Position numbers and translations under genes: made by a program
NCBI GenBank assembly: GCA_973895155.1
Contig: OZ316897.1
Span: 17,236,001-17,300,000, forward strand
Reading direction: 5' to 3'
Length of the DNA stretch: 64,000 nt
Source: Marsupella aquatica
Taxonomy: Eukaryota > Marchantiophyta
In this document: piece after piece, positions 12,080-22,097 of the stretch
How the letters are laid out: every line of letters begins with the position of its first letter
Position numbering within the stretch: position 1 is the stretch's first letter
The notes under the pieces: generated by a model
The model's input: only the letters and a program-made list of their open reading frames with translations
Told to the model about the DNA's origin: nothing
Database searches by the model: none

Positions 12080-13069
12080 TTGCAATTTGAAACAACCGAG
12101 CCCGAAGAACGCATAAAGAAAATCGACAAAGAAAGAAATCACAGCTCTGAAAACGAAAAGTTCAGACTGGAACTGAACGTGTTCACGAAGAAGGAAGACA
12201 ACAACAACAAAAAATCACTTCTGCTTAGCGTGACGAGTCTCTTAACAACCAGCTCGAGGACATCGGGGACAGGTAAAAAGCTTCCTGGAGTGTCTGTTAA
12301 CGACAGACGACAAATTTCCGCCACTTACACTGCTGGACCGATAAATAATCATTTCCTTTCCTCTGAACAGAATCGGAAACCGACCGTTCCTAAAGAACAG
12401 AGTCACAAATTTAACAACGACAGAAATTACAAATCTGAAAACAAAAAACCTAGGACAGAGACTGAACTTCGTCACAAAACACGAAGAATCACAACAGCAA
12501 GCCGTTCCGTTTCACCACGGCTGAAACCGACTCCTGTTTTTCGAAAGCCTCTCGTTCCAGAAAGCAAGAAACTACATCACACAAAGTCACGGCCAGAATC
12601 GCACGACGAGCACACGGAACGGGAACAAGCGGACTGGGAAGGAGCGGAGGAAAACAGAAGCAAAAAAAACACACAACCACCAAGAATCTCCATGATCTTA
12701 GGACATGTCCAGGAACAAGTTACTCACATGCTCGGAATCCACAGCTTTCCGTCCGTGGAGCACCTCGAGCGGAGAAAAAAAAACCTGCGTCGTGTTCACC
12801 TCCAGCACCGGAAGACCGAGGAACAAGCACCGATTATCGACCGATCCAATCACCATTCTTTCTTCGGAGATTTGCATCCACGATTACTTCGATCGAGAAA
12901 AAGCAATGTGCCGAAATCGGAGGTACGAAGGCCGAGACGCGAAGGAAACGAGGAACGATCCTCGTGGCGGGGCTTCGCGGGCCGGGCGGGCGTTGCGAGT
13001 TCGAACCCCGCCAGCTGCCACAACGCCCAACACGTAATTACGAACATTTCATTGTTTTCATTTCAGTAA
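12080..13069 (+). CDS. Uncertain 329-codon open frame in an A/C-rich tract
   Basis: A long uninterrupted frame begins about 700 bp from the divergent F-box gene start. The putative protein is highly basic and polar (Lys, Arg, Ser, Thr, Asn, Glu), with no recognisable domain, signal or membrane segment. The first codon is TTG, so an ATG start would be further in. The DNA is strongly A/C-biased on this strand, which alone lowers stop frequency. The opposite strand is T/G-rich with several CAG acceptor-like sites and could instead be 5' leader or promoter of the F-box gene. I do not recognise it, and I think it more likely non-coding than coding. Confidence 0.2.
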   Translation: MQFETTEPEERIKKIDKERNHSSENEKFRLELNVFTKKEDNNNKKSLLLSVTSLLTTSSRTSGTGKKLPGVSVNDRRQISATYTAGPINNHFLSSEQNRKPTVPKEQSHKFNNDRNYKSENKKPRTETELRHKTRRITTASRSVSPRLKPTPVFRKPLVPESKKLHHTKSRPESHDEHTEREQADWEGAEENRSKKNTQPPRISMILGHVQEQVTHMLGIHSFPSVEHLERRKKNLRRVHLQHRKTEEQAPIIDRSNHHSFFGDLHPRLLRSRKSNVPKSEVRRPRREGNEERSSWRGFAGRAGVASSNPASCHNAQHVITNISLFSFQ

Positions 13070-13740
13070 CCGGGATGAAGAAACACTCTAACAAATAATT
13101 ACTTATAGGATAATGGAGGGTCTTGTTTGGGTTACTAACCCCATAAGGTTTTCTGAGCTTTCTTGGAGCAGGCGATTACCCCTCCTAGACATACATTTCT
13201 AGTATGTAATATCTGTCAAAAGAAGTTATTTTTTGACAACCTATTATGGGAATAGCAAGGAACTCCACAATGTTTACATGCCAGGAACCTGTTTTCAACC
13301 TGTTTTCTTGACAGACAGTATCTAATATCTATAAAAAGAAGGTTATTTCCTGGCAAGAGATTATGGAAATAGCAAGGGACTTCAAAATGTTGACATGCCA
13401 CTAACCTGCTTTCTTGACAGAATTTACTTATAGGATAATGCAAGGTCTGGTTGGGGTTACTAGCCTTGTAATTACGTTACCAGTGGCAGTCAAGAAGATT
13501 TTCTGAGTTTTCTTGCAGTTGAGTTCAGGCTAAAACCAATGCCCATACATGCATTATAATACATGATTTCTGACCAAAAAAGGGTCAGGCTAAAGCCAAA
13601 TGCCCATACATACATGCATTATAATACATGATTTCTGACCAGAAAAAGGTTACTTCCGTGCAATGCAATAGATTACAGGAATAGCAAGGGCCTCCATAAA
13701 TGTTTACATGCCAGTAACCTGCCTTCTTGACAGAATTTAT
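13060..13740. repeat. Diverged local tandem duplications
   Basis: The phrase ACTTATAGGATAATG followed by GGTCT(T/G)GTT(T/G)GGGTTACTA occurs near 13102 and 13429. A second block (ATTATGGGAATAGCAAGGAA, then TTTACATGCCA and CTTCTTGACAG-like ends) occurs three times, near 13230, 13350 and 13670. A third (CCCATACATGCATTATAATACATGATTTCTGACC) occurs twice, near 13540 and 13600. No gene is visible. Confidence 0.7.
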
Positions 13741-13984
13741 GGATGTTCTTTTTTCAAGAAAGGACTGAACCAGTCCCCTCCAACATCTTGTGTACTTGAT
13801 GGATCAAAAGTTGTACTAAGGACTTGACCGGGGCCCTTCAGATGTTCACCGTCAGAAATCCAAGAAACACAGTAGTTGCGCAACAATTGTTGTTGGGTCC
13901 GCTTCTATTACACAAGGCATCACTATCAACTCAGGGTGCCACAAACCTACAAAATGATAGTTTGGATAAAACTAAATATTTTGT

Positions 13985-14701
13985 CGAATGACAATATGGA
14001 TATGGTTTGAGCTGAAAATTGTTTGGTATGATCTCTAACTCGGGGGGGGGGGGGCATTTAGATGGGTGTGGCGGAACACTTCCAAAGTTTTGTGAAAAAA
14101 CACATAGAACATGTTTTATTGACTGGACGGCTTCAAAGAACACATAAGCTTATTTAATTGTCTCTTTAGGGGTTTTTAGTAAAAAATGGTAAAATTTAAA
14201 GAAAGAAAGGGTTTTGCAAAAAACCATTTTTCACTTATAAGTTAGGGGGTTAAACACTAAAACATCGCATGCGATGTATGGCCCTCCACATAGTGAACCC
14301 CCCCCCCCCCCCAAAGATCTCTAATGTTCAAGCTACCTACTTGACAATGTTGGGACGTTGTGGACACCTCCAGCACTCAATCCTATATCCTCAAAAGTCA
14401 TGATTTTACAAACTGCAATCTACAATTATATGCTTTTCTTTAAGTACGTAAAGCAAAGTTTGAACCAAAATTGAGCTAGGCACCTTCTTTTGAAATAAGT
14501 TAACAGGTTGTCAGTCAAGCATGAAAGTATTATATTTTTGCAAAACAAAAGACTTAAGAAAATTTCTAAATTGTAGATTTTGAGAATTAAAGATAGAGTG
14601 TTAGTGGACGTCCAAAAAGTCCCAACATTTTTCAGTAGGTAGCTTGAACTCAAGAGATCACACCAAACAATTGTCACCTTAAACCGGATCCATTTAGTCA
14701 T
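13985..14701. repeat. Inverted repeat whose left arm is split by an insertion
   Basis: The left arm is 13985-14038 continued at 14316-14370. The right arm is the reverse complement of about 14590-14700. Shared blocks are AAAATTGTTTGGTATGATCTCT (variant GACAATTGTTTGGTGTGATCTCT) and GTTCAAGCTACCTAC, then ATGTTGGGAC. The left arm is interrupted by the 277-bp insertion described separately; the right arm is not. Confidence 0.7.
14039..14315. mobile_element. 277-bp insertion with G13/C15 termini and 9-bp target duplication
   Basis: The segment is bounded by a run of 13 G near its left end (14042-14054) and 15 C near its right end (14298-14312), which act as terminal inverted repeats. It is flanked by direct repeats GATCTCTAA at 14030-14038 and 14316-14324. 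The inverted paralogue at about 14590-14700 has the same flanking sequence without the insertion (an empty site). A 9-bp duplication suggests a Mutator-like non-autonomous element, or possibly hAT. It has no coding capacity. Confidence 0.75.
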
Positions 14702-16769
14702 CCAATAAAATATTAAGTTTTATCAAAAATTAGCATTTTGTGGTGCCCCAAGTCAACAATGGTGCCCCTATGTAGTAAAGTTGTACCTGATGGAAACTGT
14801 TGCGCAGTTAGTGTGTTTTTTAGACTTCTGACAGCCAACCGTCCAAAGGGTCTGGTCAAGTCCGATTCCATCTATGTGGTCCATCAAGTCCACAAGATGA
14901 TGGAGGGCCTGGTTAAGTCCTTTCCTGGAAGAAACACTCAAGAGTAATTACGGAAGATTAATTTTTTATATTAATTTTTGTAGCCCGAGTGAATAAACTG
15001 AAGCTAGAAGGACCACCATGTTGGACAAGGGTGTCTAAAGTCTCTGGGTTTTAGCTCCCCAATGTCACACATTTTCCTGAAAGTAAATGACAGGTTCACT
15101 CACAAAAGCTTGTCTTACCACATGTGACCAATGTTGGTAACTCACACTTGCGGACCTAGCACTTCAGATTTGAGACCCCGTGTGCTCCCTTGGACCACAT
15201 TTTGGTGGTCCATGGGAGTTTGAGGCCCATAACTTATTGATTATGAGTTTGGACCTACAATGCAACTACGGAAAGTTGAAGGAACAAAAAAAAAATTCAC
15301 AAGCCCAAATATTTCATATTAAGAGAGAACAAATTAATCTAATGAAGTTGAACCCTCTTCTTTTTATGTTGAATAACTCAACCAAAATGGCCAAATTCAC
15401 TATCACTTTAGTTTATGGAAGTGTAGCTTCCCTACTCCTCTAGCATATCCCTGAAACTAAAATATGTTTGAGATTATGATTATCATGTTATTACAAGTAA
15501 AGTCAACTTTAGGGAAATGTGGTCCATGGGGGTTTCAAAGACCAGCTTTGTGGTCCATGGGGGCTTCAAATTTGCCAAATAAATCTACCTATCTACCTAA
15601 TTATACAAGACCTACTCTTGAGTCTCTGTGCTTGGAGTGAAGCCTCTATTTTGGTGGCATAACTGAAATTAGGTTTGTGGTCACTATAGGCTGAAGCTTG
15701 GGTTAAGTTTGTGGTCCCTATGCATTATTGTTTCGACAATATTTGGTACAATACTTCCAACAATTCACAGCAAATATTGGAGAATTTGATTTGGGGCCAT
15801 TTTTTACCCCCCAACACAAGAACTGAACAAAGTTCAGCCAACCACACCTGCCCATGTAAAAGTGCCCCCTCCCCTGCTCGGCCAGTGTTCATTCCTGCCC
15901 ACGGTTAAGAGTGGACTGACCAATGTACTTATCTTTAGCAAATTCTCGTCATCTTCCTAGTCACTCAAAACCTTGGCAAATTTTTAACAAATTTAACACT
16001 GAGCTACTTGTGAGTTCTCATATAGAGGAGATGCCATCTAACTTTTGACGGCTCGGTGGGCATAAAAAGAGCTTTAGCACGCACCTCTTGCTATTTAAGT
16101 CAGTGCTGGCAGGGCATTCCCCACAAAGGTTGGGTATTCTTAGAATGTACTTGTGAGGGGGGGCATGGGAGTCTAGATAGAGGAAGCCTTTTTTGTGTCT
16201 ATGCACATAAATATGAACTTGTAGAAATGAAAGCCATCATGTATGGACATAGAGGAAGGTTCTTGAGCCTTGGATGGCCATTGTATCACACAAAGTGTGT
16301 AAGCATAGGGTGAACTTTATGGCAATGGAGAACACCAAACAACATTACCTTGGTTGAATTGGAAATTCTACAATTAATCTAACCTAAAACATTATAACAA
16401 TCAAAAGGACTCTGTGAATGTTACTTCTCTAACTGTTATGGCAACATTGTGAATGTCAAATATGGGCAGGAATGATCCCTTGCTGGAGGATCTATGTAGG
16501 CATCTTCTAATCTCTCAGATGCACCAGAGAGGCCTTGTGCAACCTCGATCATGACATTGGACTTTGGGACACCTACCTTTGTGCTTCCTGGAACTTTGTG
16601 ACACTCCACTAGCACAACCATTTTGCACAGTCTCTAGGCCTTTGCCCGCCTCACAAGCTTGGCCTTCTGCAATGTCCATGCCAAGATTGTCTGATTGTAA
16701 CTACTATTCGGACCCAATATCCTAAACCCTAAGCAATTTGCAACTGTCACATTAAAGTATATGTAGCCT
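14702..16769. other. Gene-free AT-rich stretch
   Basis: I see no supported gene. A short phrase, TGTGGTCCATGGGGG, repeats near 15520 and 15551 in a local duplication. Small open frames here lack domains and conserved codon patterns. Confidence 0.5.
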
Positions 16770-16912
16770 AGCCCAGGGAGGCATGATCTTTGTGGTAGCT
16801 CACTTGAGTAGAGACTGATAGGTTTGGGGTTCAACTATTGTGGCTAACTCTTCCCTTTTTGTAGGGTTGCACAGATTTTCCCTTTAAAATAAATAAAAAT
16901 AAAAATAAAAAA
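16770..16912 (+). mobile_element. tRNA-derived SINE, family 1, copy 1
   Basis: It has an A-box-like stretch TGGTAGCTCACTTGAG at 16793-16808 and a B-box-like GGTTCAACT at 16828-16836. The shared body GGCTAACTCTTCCC then GGGTTGCACAGATTTTCCC follows, and the element ends in an A-rich (AAATA)n tail. Two further copies are at 62811-62973 (+) and 31971-32097 (-). The spacing of the two boxes fits a Pol III internal promoter. Confidence 0.75.
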
Positions 16913-18870
16913 GTATCTACAGCCTCGTCACATTCACCACAAATGTTCTCCACAAAAGCTCCTTATTTCAATTTTGCGTGGAAGATGGGCTCACTATGGT
17001 GACAGAGTAGGATAACTCTCCTTGCAATTTATCTCTATACAAGACTTGCACAACTTTGACCACACACTCTACCAAACTATTCCTTTACATTCAATTCCAT
17101 GCTACGAGCTCCACCAATGAGTGCTCATTGTGACACCACATGAAGCACCTGCACATGGCTAAGACACAATAGGAATGACACTGTAATTTCCTTTCTATGC
17201 ATGTGAAGTCTCTTCAGTTGGCCTTTCTTTGCTAGCCTATAGTCAACGTGTCTCCCCGTGATTACCATGGCTAAAAGTAGTAGAAAATACGCATGCCAAC
17301 ATGAATCCATTTTTTTAAGTGGGTTCTCCTTAAGGACGGGGTTGAATGACAACCTTAAGATAGTAGTATAGAACATGTCACATGTATTTTTACTCCACTT
17401 GATGGTTCCTAGCATGCCAATGAAATACAGGCATGGTTGCACTGCATGTAGAGTTACTCAATCTACAAGAGACCGGAAGCTTATAGTATGCAACCTGCTG
17501 CCATACATGTTTCTGCTACAATATCTACTTACTTTCCATGGATATGCCAATAGACAAATGTAAACCAGTATATTGCAATCTTGACCTTGTTTTGTTTATA
17601 TGTGTTTAGCATGGTTTTGTTCACAAGTGTGTGATCTGATCTTTACATACACCACTATTATCATCAAACTCCATGCACTCATTCAATTTGTGGATTACAC
17701 ATATGACTATATACACTGCTACAATAGCATAAATTAATACTGTATATCATGTATTAATTCAAACTACTCATGGACTATTTGCATCTCTATCACACTATAT
17801 AATATGATCATAACGAATATTTGTTTGCAAAAGCAACACCTCTTGCTTTGAATGGCATGGCCTACATTCTAGGCATTAACTAAGTGTACATATTAGGATA
17901 CTACTTGCAATCCTAGGCTAATATTGTTGGGGAAAATCGTCGTCCAGGATCGACACAAGAGTTACATCAACAATGTGCACACCAACAACTCATGCACAGC
18001 AATCATCATGAGACTACACAACATGTAAGTGGTTCACCCGAATGGGCTACATCCACTATCGTCAAGGAAATCACTAATGATCAAATCATACATGATCCAC
18101 CGTAGCCTCCACCCCGGAGCTCTAAGGCGTATCTCCTCTCTCTGTCTTTCACCCAAAACTTCACTGTGTAGATTGAATGAGTTCTACACTGGAACTCTCT
18201 AAGGTATTATGCCTACTCGAGTGAGCCATTCTGCAAACTGTGCTAGTGTCTAACTAGAGCTAATGCTAACCGCAGTTAGCCGAGTACAAGGTAGAGACAA
18301 CACCCAAAAAATATAAATACTCATATTTTATACAGAAAATATATTAGGAATATTATCTATTTTTAATATTAATGCTCTTTTTTAATTTACAAAAGGTATA
18401 TATTAAAGAATATTCTATTAACTTGAGTTTATAACACCTTCTTTTACTTCTTATACTTTAAAAAAAATTTAGTTGCTTTTCATTGAAACTAACTATTTTG
18501 GATTGCATTTGGTAGTTGACCCATTGAGGACCTACATCATAAGAAGGTTCACCCCAATATGCTTCTTGAGAAGACTTAGCTTGTGTGATTTGATACTATC
18601 TTATATTGGCTTGGCCTTGTGAGGGTGTAACCTTTTCAACCTTATCGCTCTCTCCTATGTCACTCTTATCTAATACGATGAGCTTGTGTCGCACTCGTAG
18701 AGAGATGCCACTAACATCTCTAAGCACAGCAAGCCAACATAGTTGCCTCACCTACATATCGTATGTAAGGTCATATCATGTAAGCCTAGACTAAAAGTGA
18801 CTACTTTAGACAAAGGTTATTGGGTCTGGTTATTGTAAGGATGGAATGGGGAATTTACCAAAACAGATTT
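16913..18870. other. Gene-free stretch with a possible solo LTR
   Basis: No gene is supported. From about 17928 (TGTTGGGGAAAATCGTCGTC) to about 18300 the sequence has the look of a Copia-type long terminal repeat: a TG start, then GTAAGTGGTTCACCCGAATG and GGGCTACATCCACTATCGTC. I found no partner LTR, no internal coding region and no clear right end, so a solo LTR is only a suggestion. Confidence 0.35.
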
Positions 18871-19350
18871 TTACAAACATGTCCCCCAACCTACCCAATA
18901 GTTCTAATGTGCACCCCAAACAAAATTCATTATCAACTTGTCCCCCATTTTGGATTCGGGTCAGTATTAACTCGTATACAGTTCCTATTGCCATGTGGTA
19001 AGTCACTATTGGCTAGCCTTAGCTCACGGCCCCCTTCTCCTTCCTTCTCCTTCCCCACTGCGTTTTTTTGAGTAAAAGTGAGGGCCAAAGTTTTGGGTTT
19101 TTGTGAGGGGAGTGAGGAGTGCAAAACAACATATTCTTGCCCCTCTCGGACCTGCGATTGTGCCCTCCAACGGGGAAGGGGGGCTGGGGGCGGGGGTTGT
19201 GGCTGGTTAAGGCTAGCCAATAGTGGGTTCTGACATGGCACCGGGAACTTGTACACAAGTTAATACTGACCTGAATACAAAGCAGGGGACCGCTTGATAG
19301 TTAATTTTGTTTGGATGACACATTAATAATATTGGTTAGTTTTTAGGGAT
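18870..19350. mobile_element. Fold-back element with long imperfect inverted arms
   Basis: The left arm (about 18875-19034) contains CCAATAGTTCTAATGTG, CCCCAAACAAAATT, GGGTCAGTATTAACTCGTA and CACTATTGGCTAGCCTTA. The same blocks recur in reverse complement, in mirrored order, from about 19195 to 19350. Arms are about 150 bp and the centre is about 160 bp of G/C-skewed sequence. This fits a non-autonomous fold-back DNA transposon. I cannot define a target-site duplication. Confidence 0.7.
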
Positions 19351-20460
19351 AGATTAGAAGAAAGCTATTTCCTTCCTTGTTGGTTAGCCACCACCCCCAA
19401 AAAGCAGTCATTGCTACATCGAGCCCAAACCCCACATGCCTTCATTGGCAAATTTCTCCAGATTCAGAAATATATGGATTTGTGTCTACAATAAGTGGAA
19501 AGTGGTTAAAGTTATTGGCTAAGTGGAAAGCTATCGGGCTTTTCTTTTCCCCAACCAATCTTTGACTCTCACAACTTTTATAGAGTTTAAAAGAGATACA
19601 ACACCCCCCTCATGCACCAGGCTGATTGAAAAGAAAGCCCGTTTGCTTTTACTGAAATCTCTGTTGCCAGGAAAGTGTCCGTCTTACACAGACTCACACT
19701 ACTCTAGTTGAGAGCCACATTTTGAAGGACCTTGCAATTTGAGTTGGGCCTAAGGGCTGTCTTGCATGTGATGGTCCTTGGAATTCTGGCCCTCTACATT
19801 CCCAAACATGCAGGGAAAAAGTAGAATTTGTTTGTCCACAAGGTCTATGTTAATGATGTGTGTGATTTGTTTTTGTAAAATAAAGTACTTTGTTTGTTAT
19901 GAAATTTGAAGGTCTTGAAGGGAAGGGTTGGAAACCTTGCTGCGCTTGCCCTTTAGATTGCCTCAAATGTTGCCGTGAGGCCTGCCTAGGGAGATGGGTC
20001 AGGCAAGAAGCACTCACTCAATGATAAGGTGACATGAGTGAATGGAAAGGGGCAATTTTTTTAAGGACATGCACATGCAAGGTCCTTTGTTTTCTGGCCC
20101 TCAAGTACCTGTTTCACTTCAAAAGACTGGGACAGTAAGGCATCCTGACGGCATATTTTGTGGGGAAGCAAGGGCAAGGGCCGGAAACAAGGGCAAGGGC
20201 AGGAAAGTTTCCGGCCCTTGAGGTACCGAACCTTCAAAAGAGAATACAACAAAATTGCAGCCAGTACAACTGAATGGGCGCCTCACACATATTAAGTTCT
20301 TTGATTGAGTTTAGATTCAAGTTTACACTCCTACATTTGTGGGCTGGTTAGGGCTCCATTTTTGAGTATTCTTGAACATACAAGACTGCCCAAAGACCTT
20401 GGTTATGGGAGTGATTTGACACCCCCATTAACCAAACCCAATAATAATAGGGTGGGAGAT
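19351..20460. other. Gene-free stretch
   Basis: No gene is supported. A diverged direct duplication (TTCTGGCCCTCAAGTACC near 20092, and TTCCGGCCCTTGAGGTACC near 20209) is present. The right edge runs into promoter-like sequence. Confidence 0.45.
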
Positions 20461-20469
20461 GCTCTTACG

Positions 20470-20550
20470 CTGTCAAAAACCCAAACCCTAGACCTCTCAA
20501 TGGAGGAGAGAGGTGCGGCGACACGGAGGGAAAACGAGCAAACCCTAGAA
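20470..20550 (+). promoter_or_regulatory. Telo-box-containing promoter-like segment
   Basis: AAACCCTAG occurs near 20478 and 20539, in the orientation used in plant promoters of growth and translation genes. It is followed by a pyrimidine-rich leader-like stretch (20630-20700). It suggests transcription to the right, but no confident gene follows until HCF244 at 23.9 kb. Confidence 0.4.
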
Positions 20551-21839
20551 CATCCAGAGGCCGCCACGGAACATCTACAGTCGCCTTTTGTTTGGTCCAT
20601 GGTAGTGTTGTGCACAGCATATGTTTCGCGTTGTGCTCTCGTTCTCTCTCATTCAGTCTTCGGGAGCCATCGTTTCATTCCTCAATTCCTCCGCATCGAC
20701 AACAGTTGGCTCCTGCATTTTGTTAGAGCTCCGCTGCAGTGTAGTTGGGTCTATTGATTTACAGTATGAGTCGTTGAAGTTTGCAACCAGGTCTTGTTTC
20801 CTCGATGAAATGTTAGCTCTACTGCTCATACTCTGTCGCGCTTTCTTTCGCTGGTACATTGGGTTCAGCTTTTCGTCGGAGCTCATTACAAACACTGTCT
20901 GTGCTCGGGCCGGTGTTTCGAGCCTGTGGTGATATGTGGATTAGAGGTTCTGGAGTTTCCGCATAGATTAGTTGGGTTGTCACGGATCTGTAATCTGTTT
21001 GTGGTTTACGTTCTCCGGCTGGTTTCCCTCAGTTGAGACAGCCTGGGGCAAGACTTCCGTTCGTCTTGAGAAGCACCTTTTGCAGCTCGTTCCTCCCGGA
21101 GAACTGTTCAAATGGTGGGATTCATTATGAACGGAAGTCTCTCGACTGAGATGAGGTCAGCGTCCGGTTGTGGGTTTTTTTATCTAGCCTTCGCTTCCCC
21201 AGTGAGTAATTTGTGTCTCAGGTTGGTCTTTAATATCTAGTGAGCACGTTGAGGAAAATCTTTTTTCGTCTTGAGACCTAGGTCTTTGATGAAGATAACC
21301 TCCTACTCATTCTGAGTGCTCTGAAATTCAGAAGGCATATGATGAGAAAGGTATATTATGGGTAATTTGCAACTGAAATTTGTGATGATCATTAGCCTTC
21401 ACCTTGGAGAACTGATGCCTTCTCTCTTCTACTGTACCAGTATTGTGTCCTTCAGCCCGGAGTTCAGGTTTAGCTTTATTCCCTCATGTTTTATGAAGTA
21501 GAAGTGTGCTCATATTGGCCGATGAAGAGTAATTTAATTGGAATTACCGTCTGAGATATAACCATGCGGATAAACGATGCGGTTATCTGAGGCCTCTTGA
21601 TATATTAATCGTTGCCAACCTGCCACGGAATGGGTAGGTTAAACTCGGACCTTAAGCCGTCCAGGGTTGGCACAAAGGAATCTTTCACTTCTCGATAGGA
21701 AGCCACTGGTGCTGCTTAAGCAAATCGCCTGTGGTGCCAAATAGGGTGATTACAATCCATAATGTTCCTCTGTAGGTTAACGCTGCTTGAAAATGCTGTA
21801 GATTGTGTGCGTTAGTCTGTGTTCTATGTAGGTGAGTAA

Positions 21840-22097
21840 ATGCCAAAATGGTCTTCTACGATCGCTGCTGGTGCTCCCGTTCTTTCAGGAAGCCCGTTGA
21901 TGACAAATAACCTAGATAGGAAGTGCCGTATGACACACGTAGTCAGCCAGACAATTGTGATGACAACCACGCCGAGAGGGTTCGCTCTTAGCATCGAGGG
22001 CTGGCTTGCAATGTGGCCTACGCATGGCGACACCATGCCGTGGTTACTTGTCTGCCTCTTCTCCATGTTGGCAGTGTTTGCATTACTAGTTCTCTAG
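21840..22097 (+). CDS. Possible small membrane-anchored protein, 85 aa
   Basis: An ATG-started frame downstream of the telo-box segment. The protein is soluble-like and Thr/Val-rich, then ends in one hydrophobic segment of about 18 residues (WLLVCLFSMLAVFALLVL) right before the stop, so it would be tail-anchored. I do not recognise a family. Against it: a strong donor consensus (GTGAGTAA) overlaps the start codon, so the frame may lie in an intron of a non-coding or unrecognised transcript. Confidence 0.25.
   Translation: MPKWSSTIAAGAPVLSGSPLMTNNLDRKCRMTHVVSQTIVMTTTPRGFALSIEGWLAMWPTHGDTMPWLLVCLFSMLAVFALLVL

Noticed and set aside
12950-13030. tRNA-like T-arm (GAGTTCGAACCCCGCC)
   Set aside because: The stem has an A-C mismatch and no matching acceptor, D or anticodon arm exists 72 nt upstream; the opposite strand is no better.
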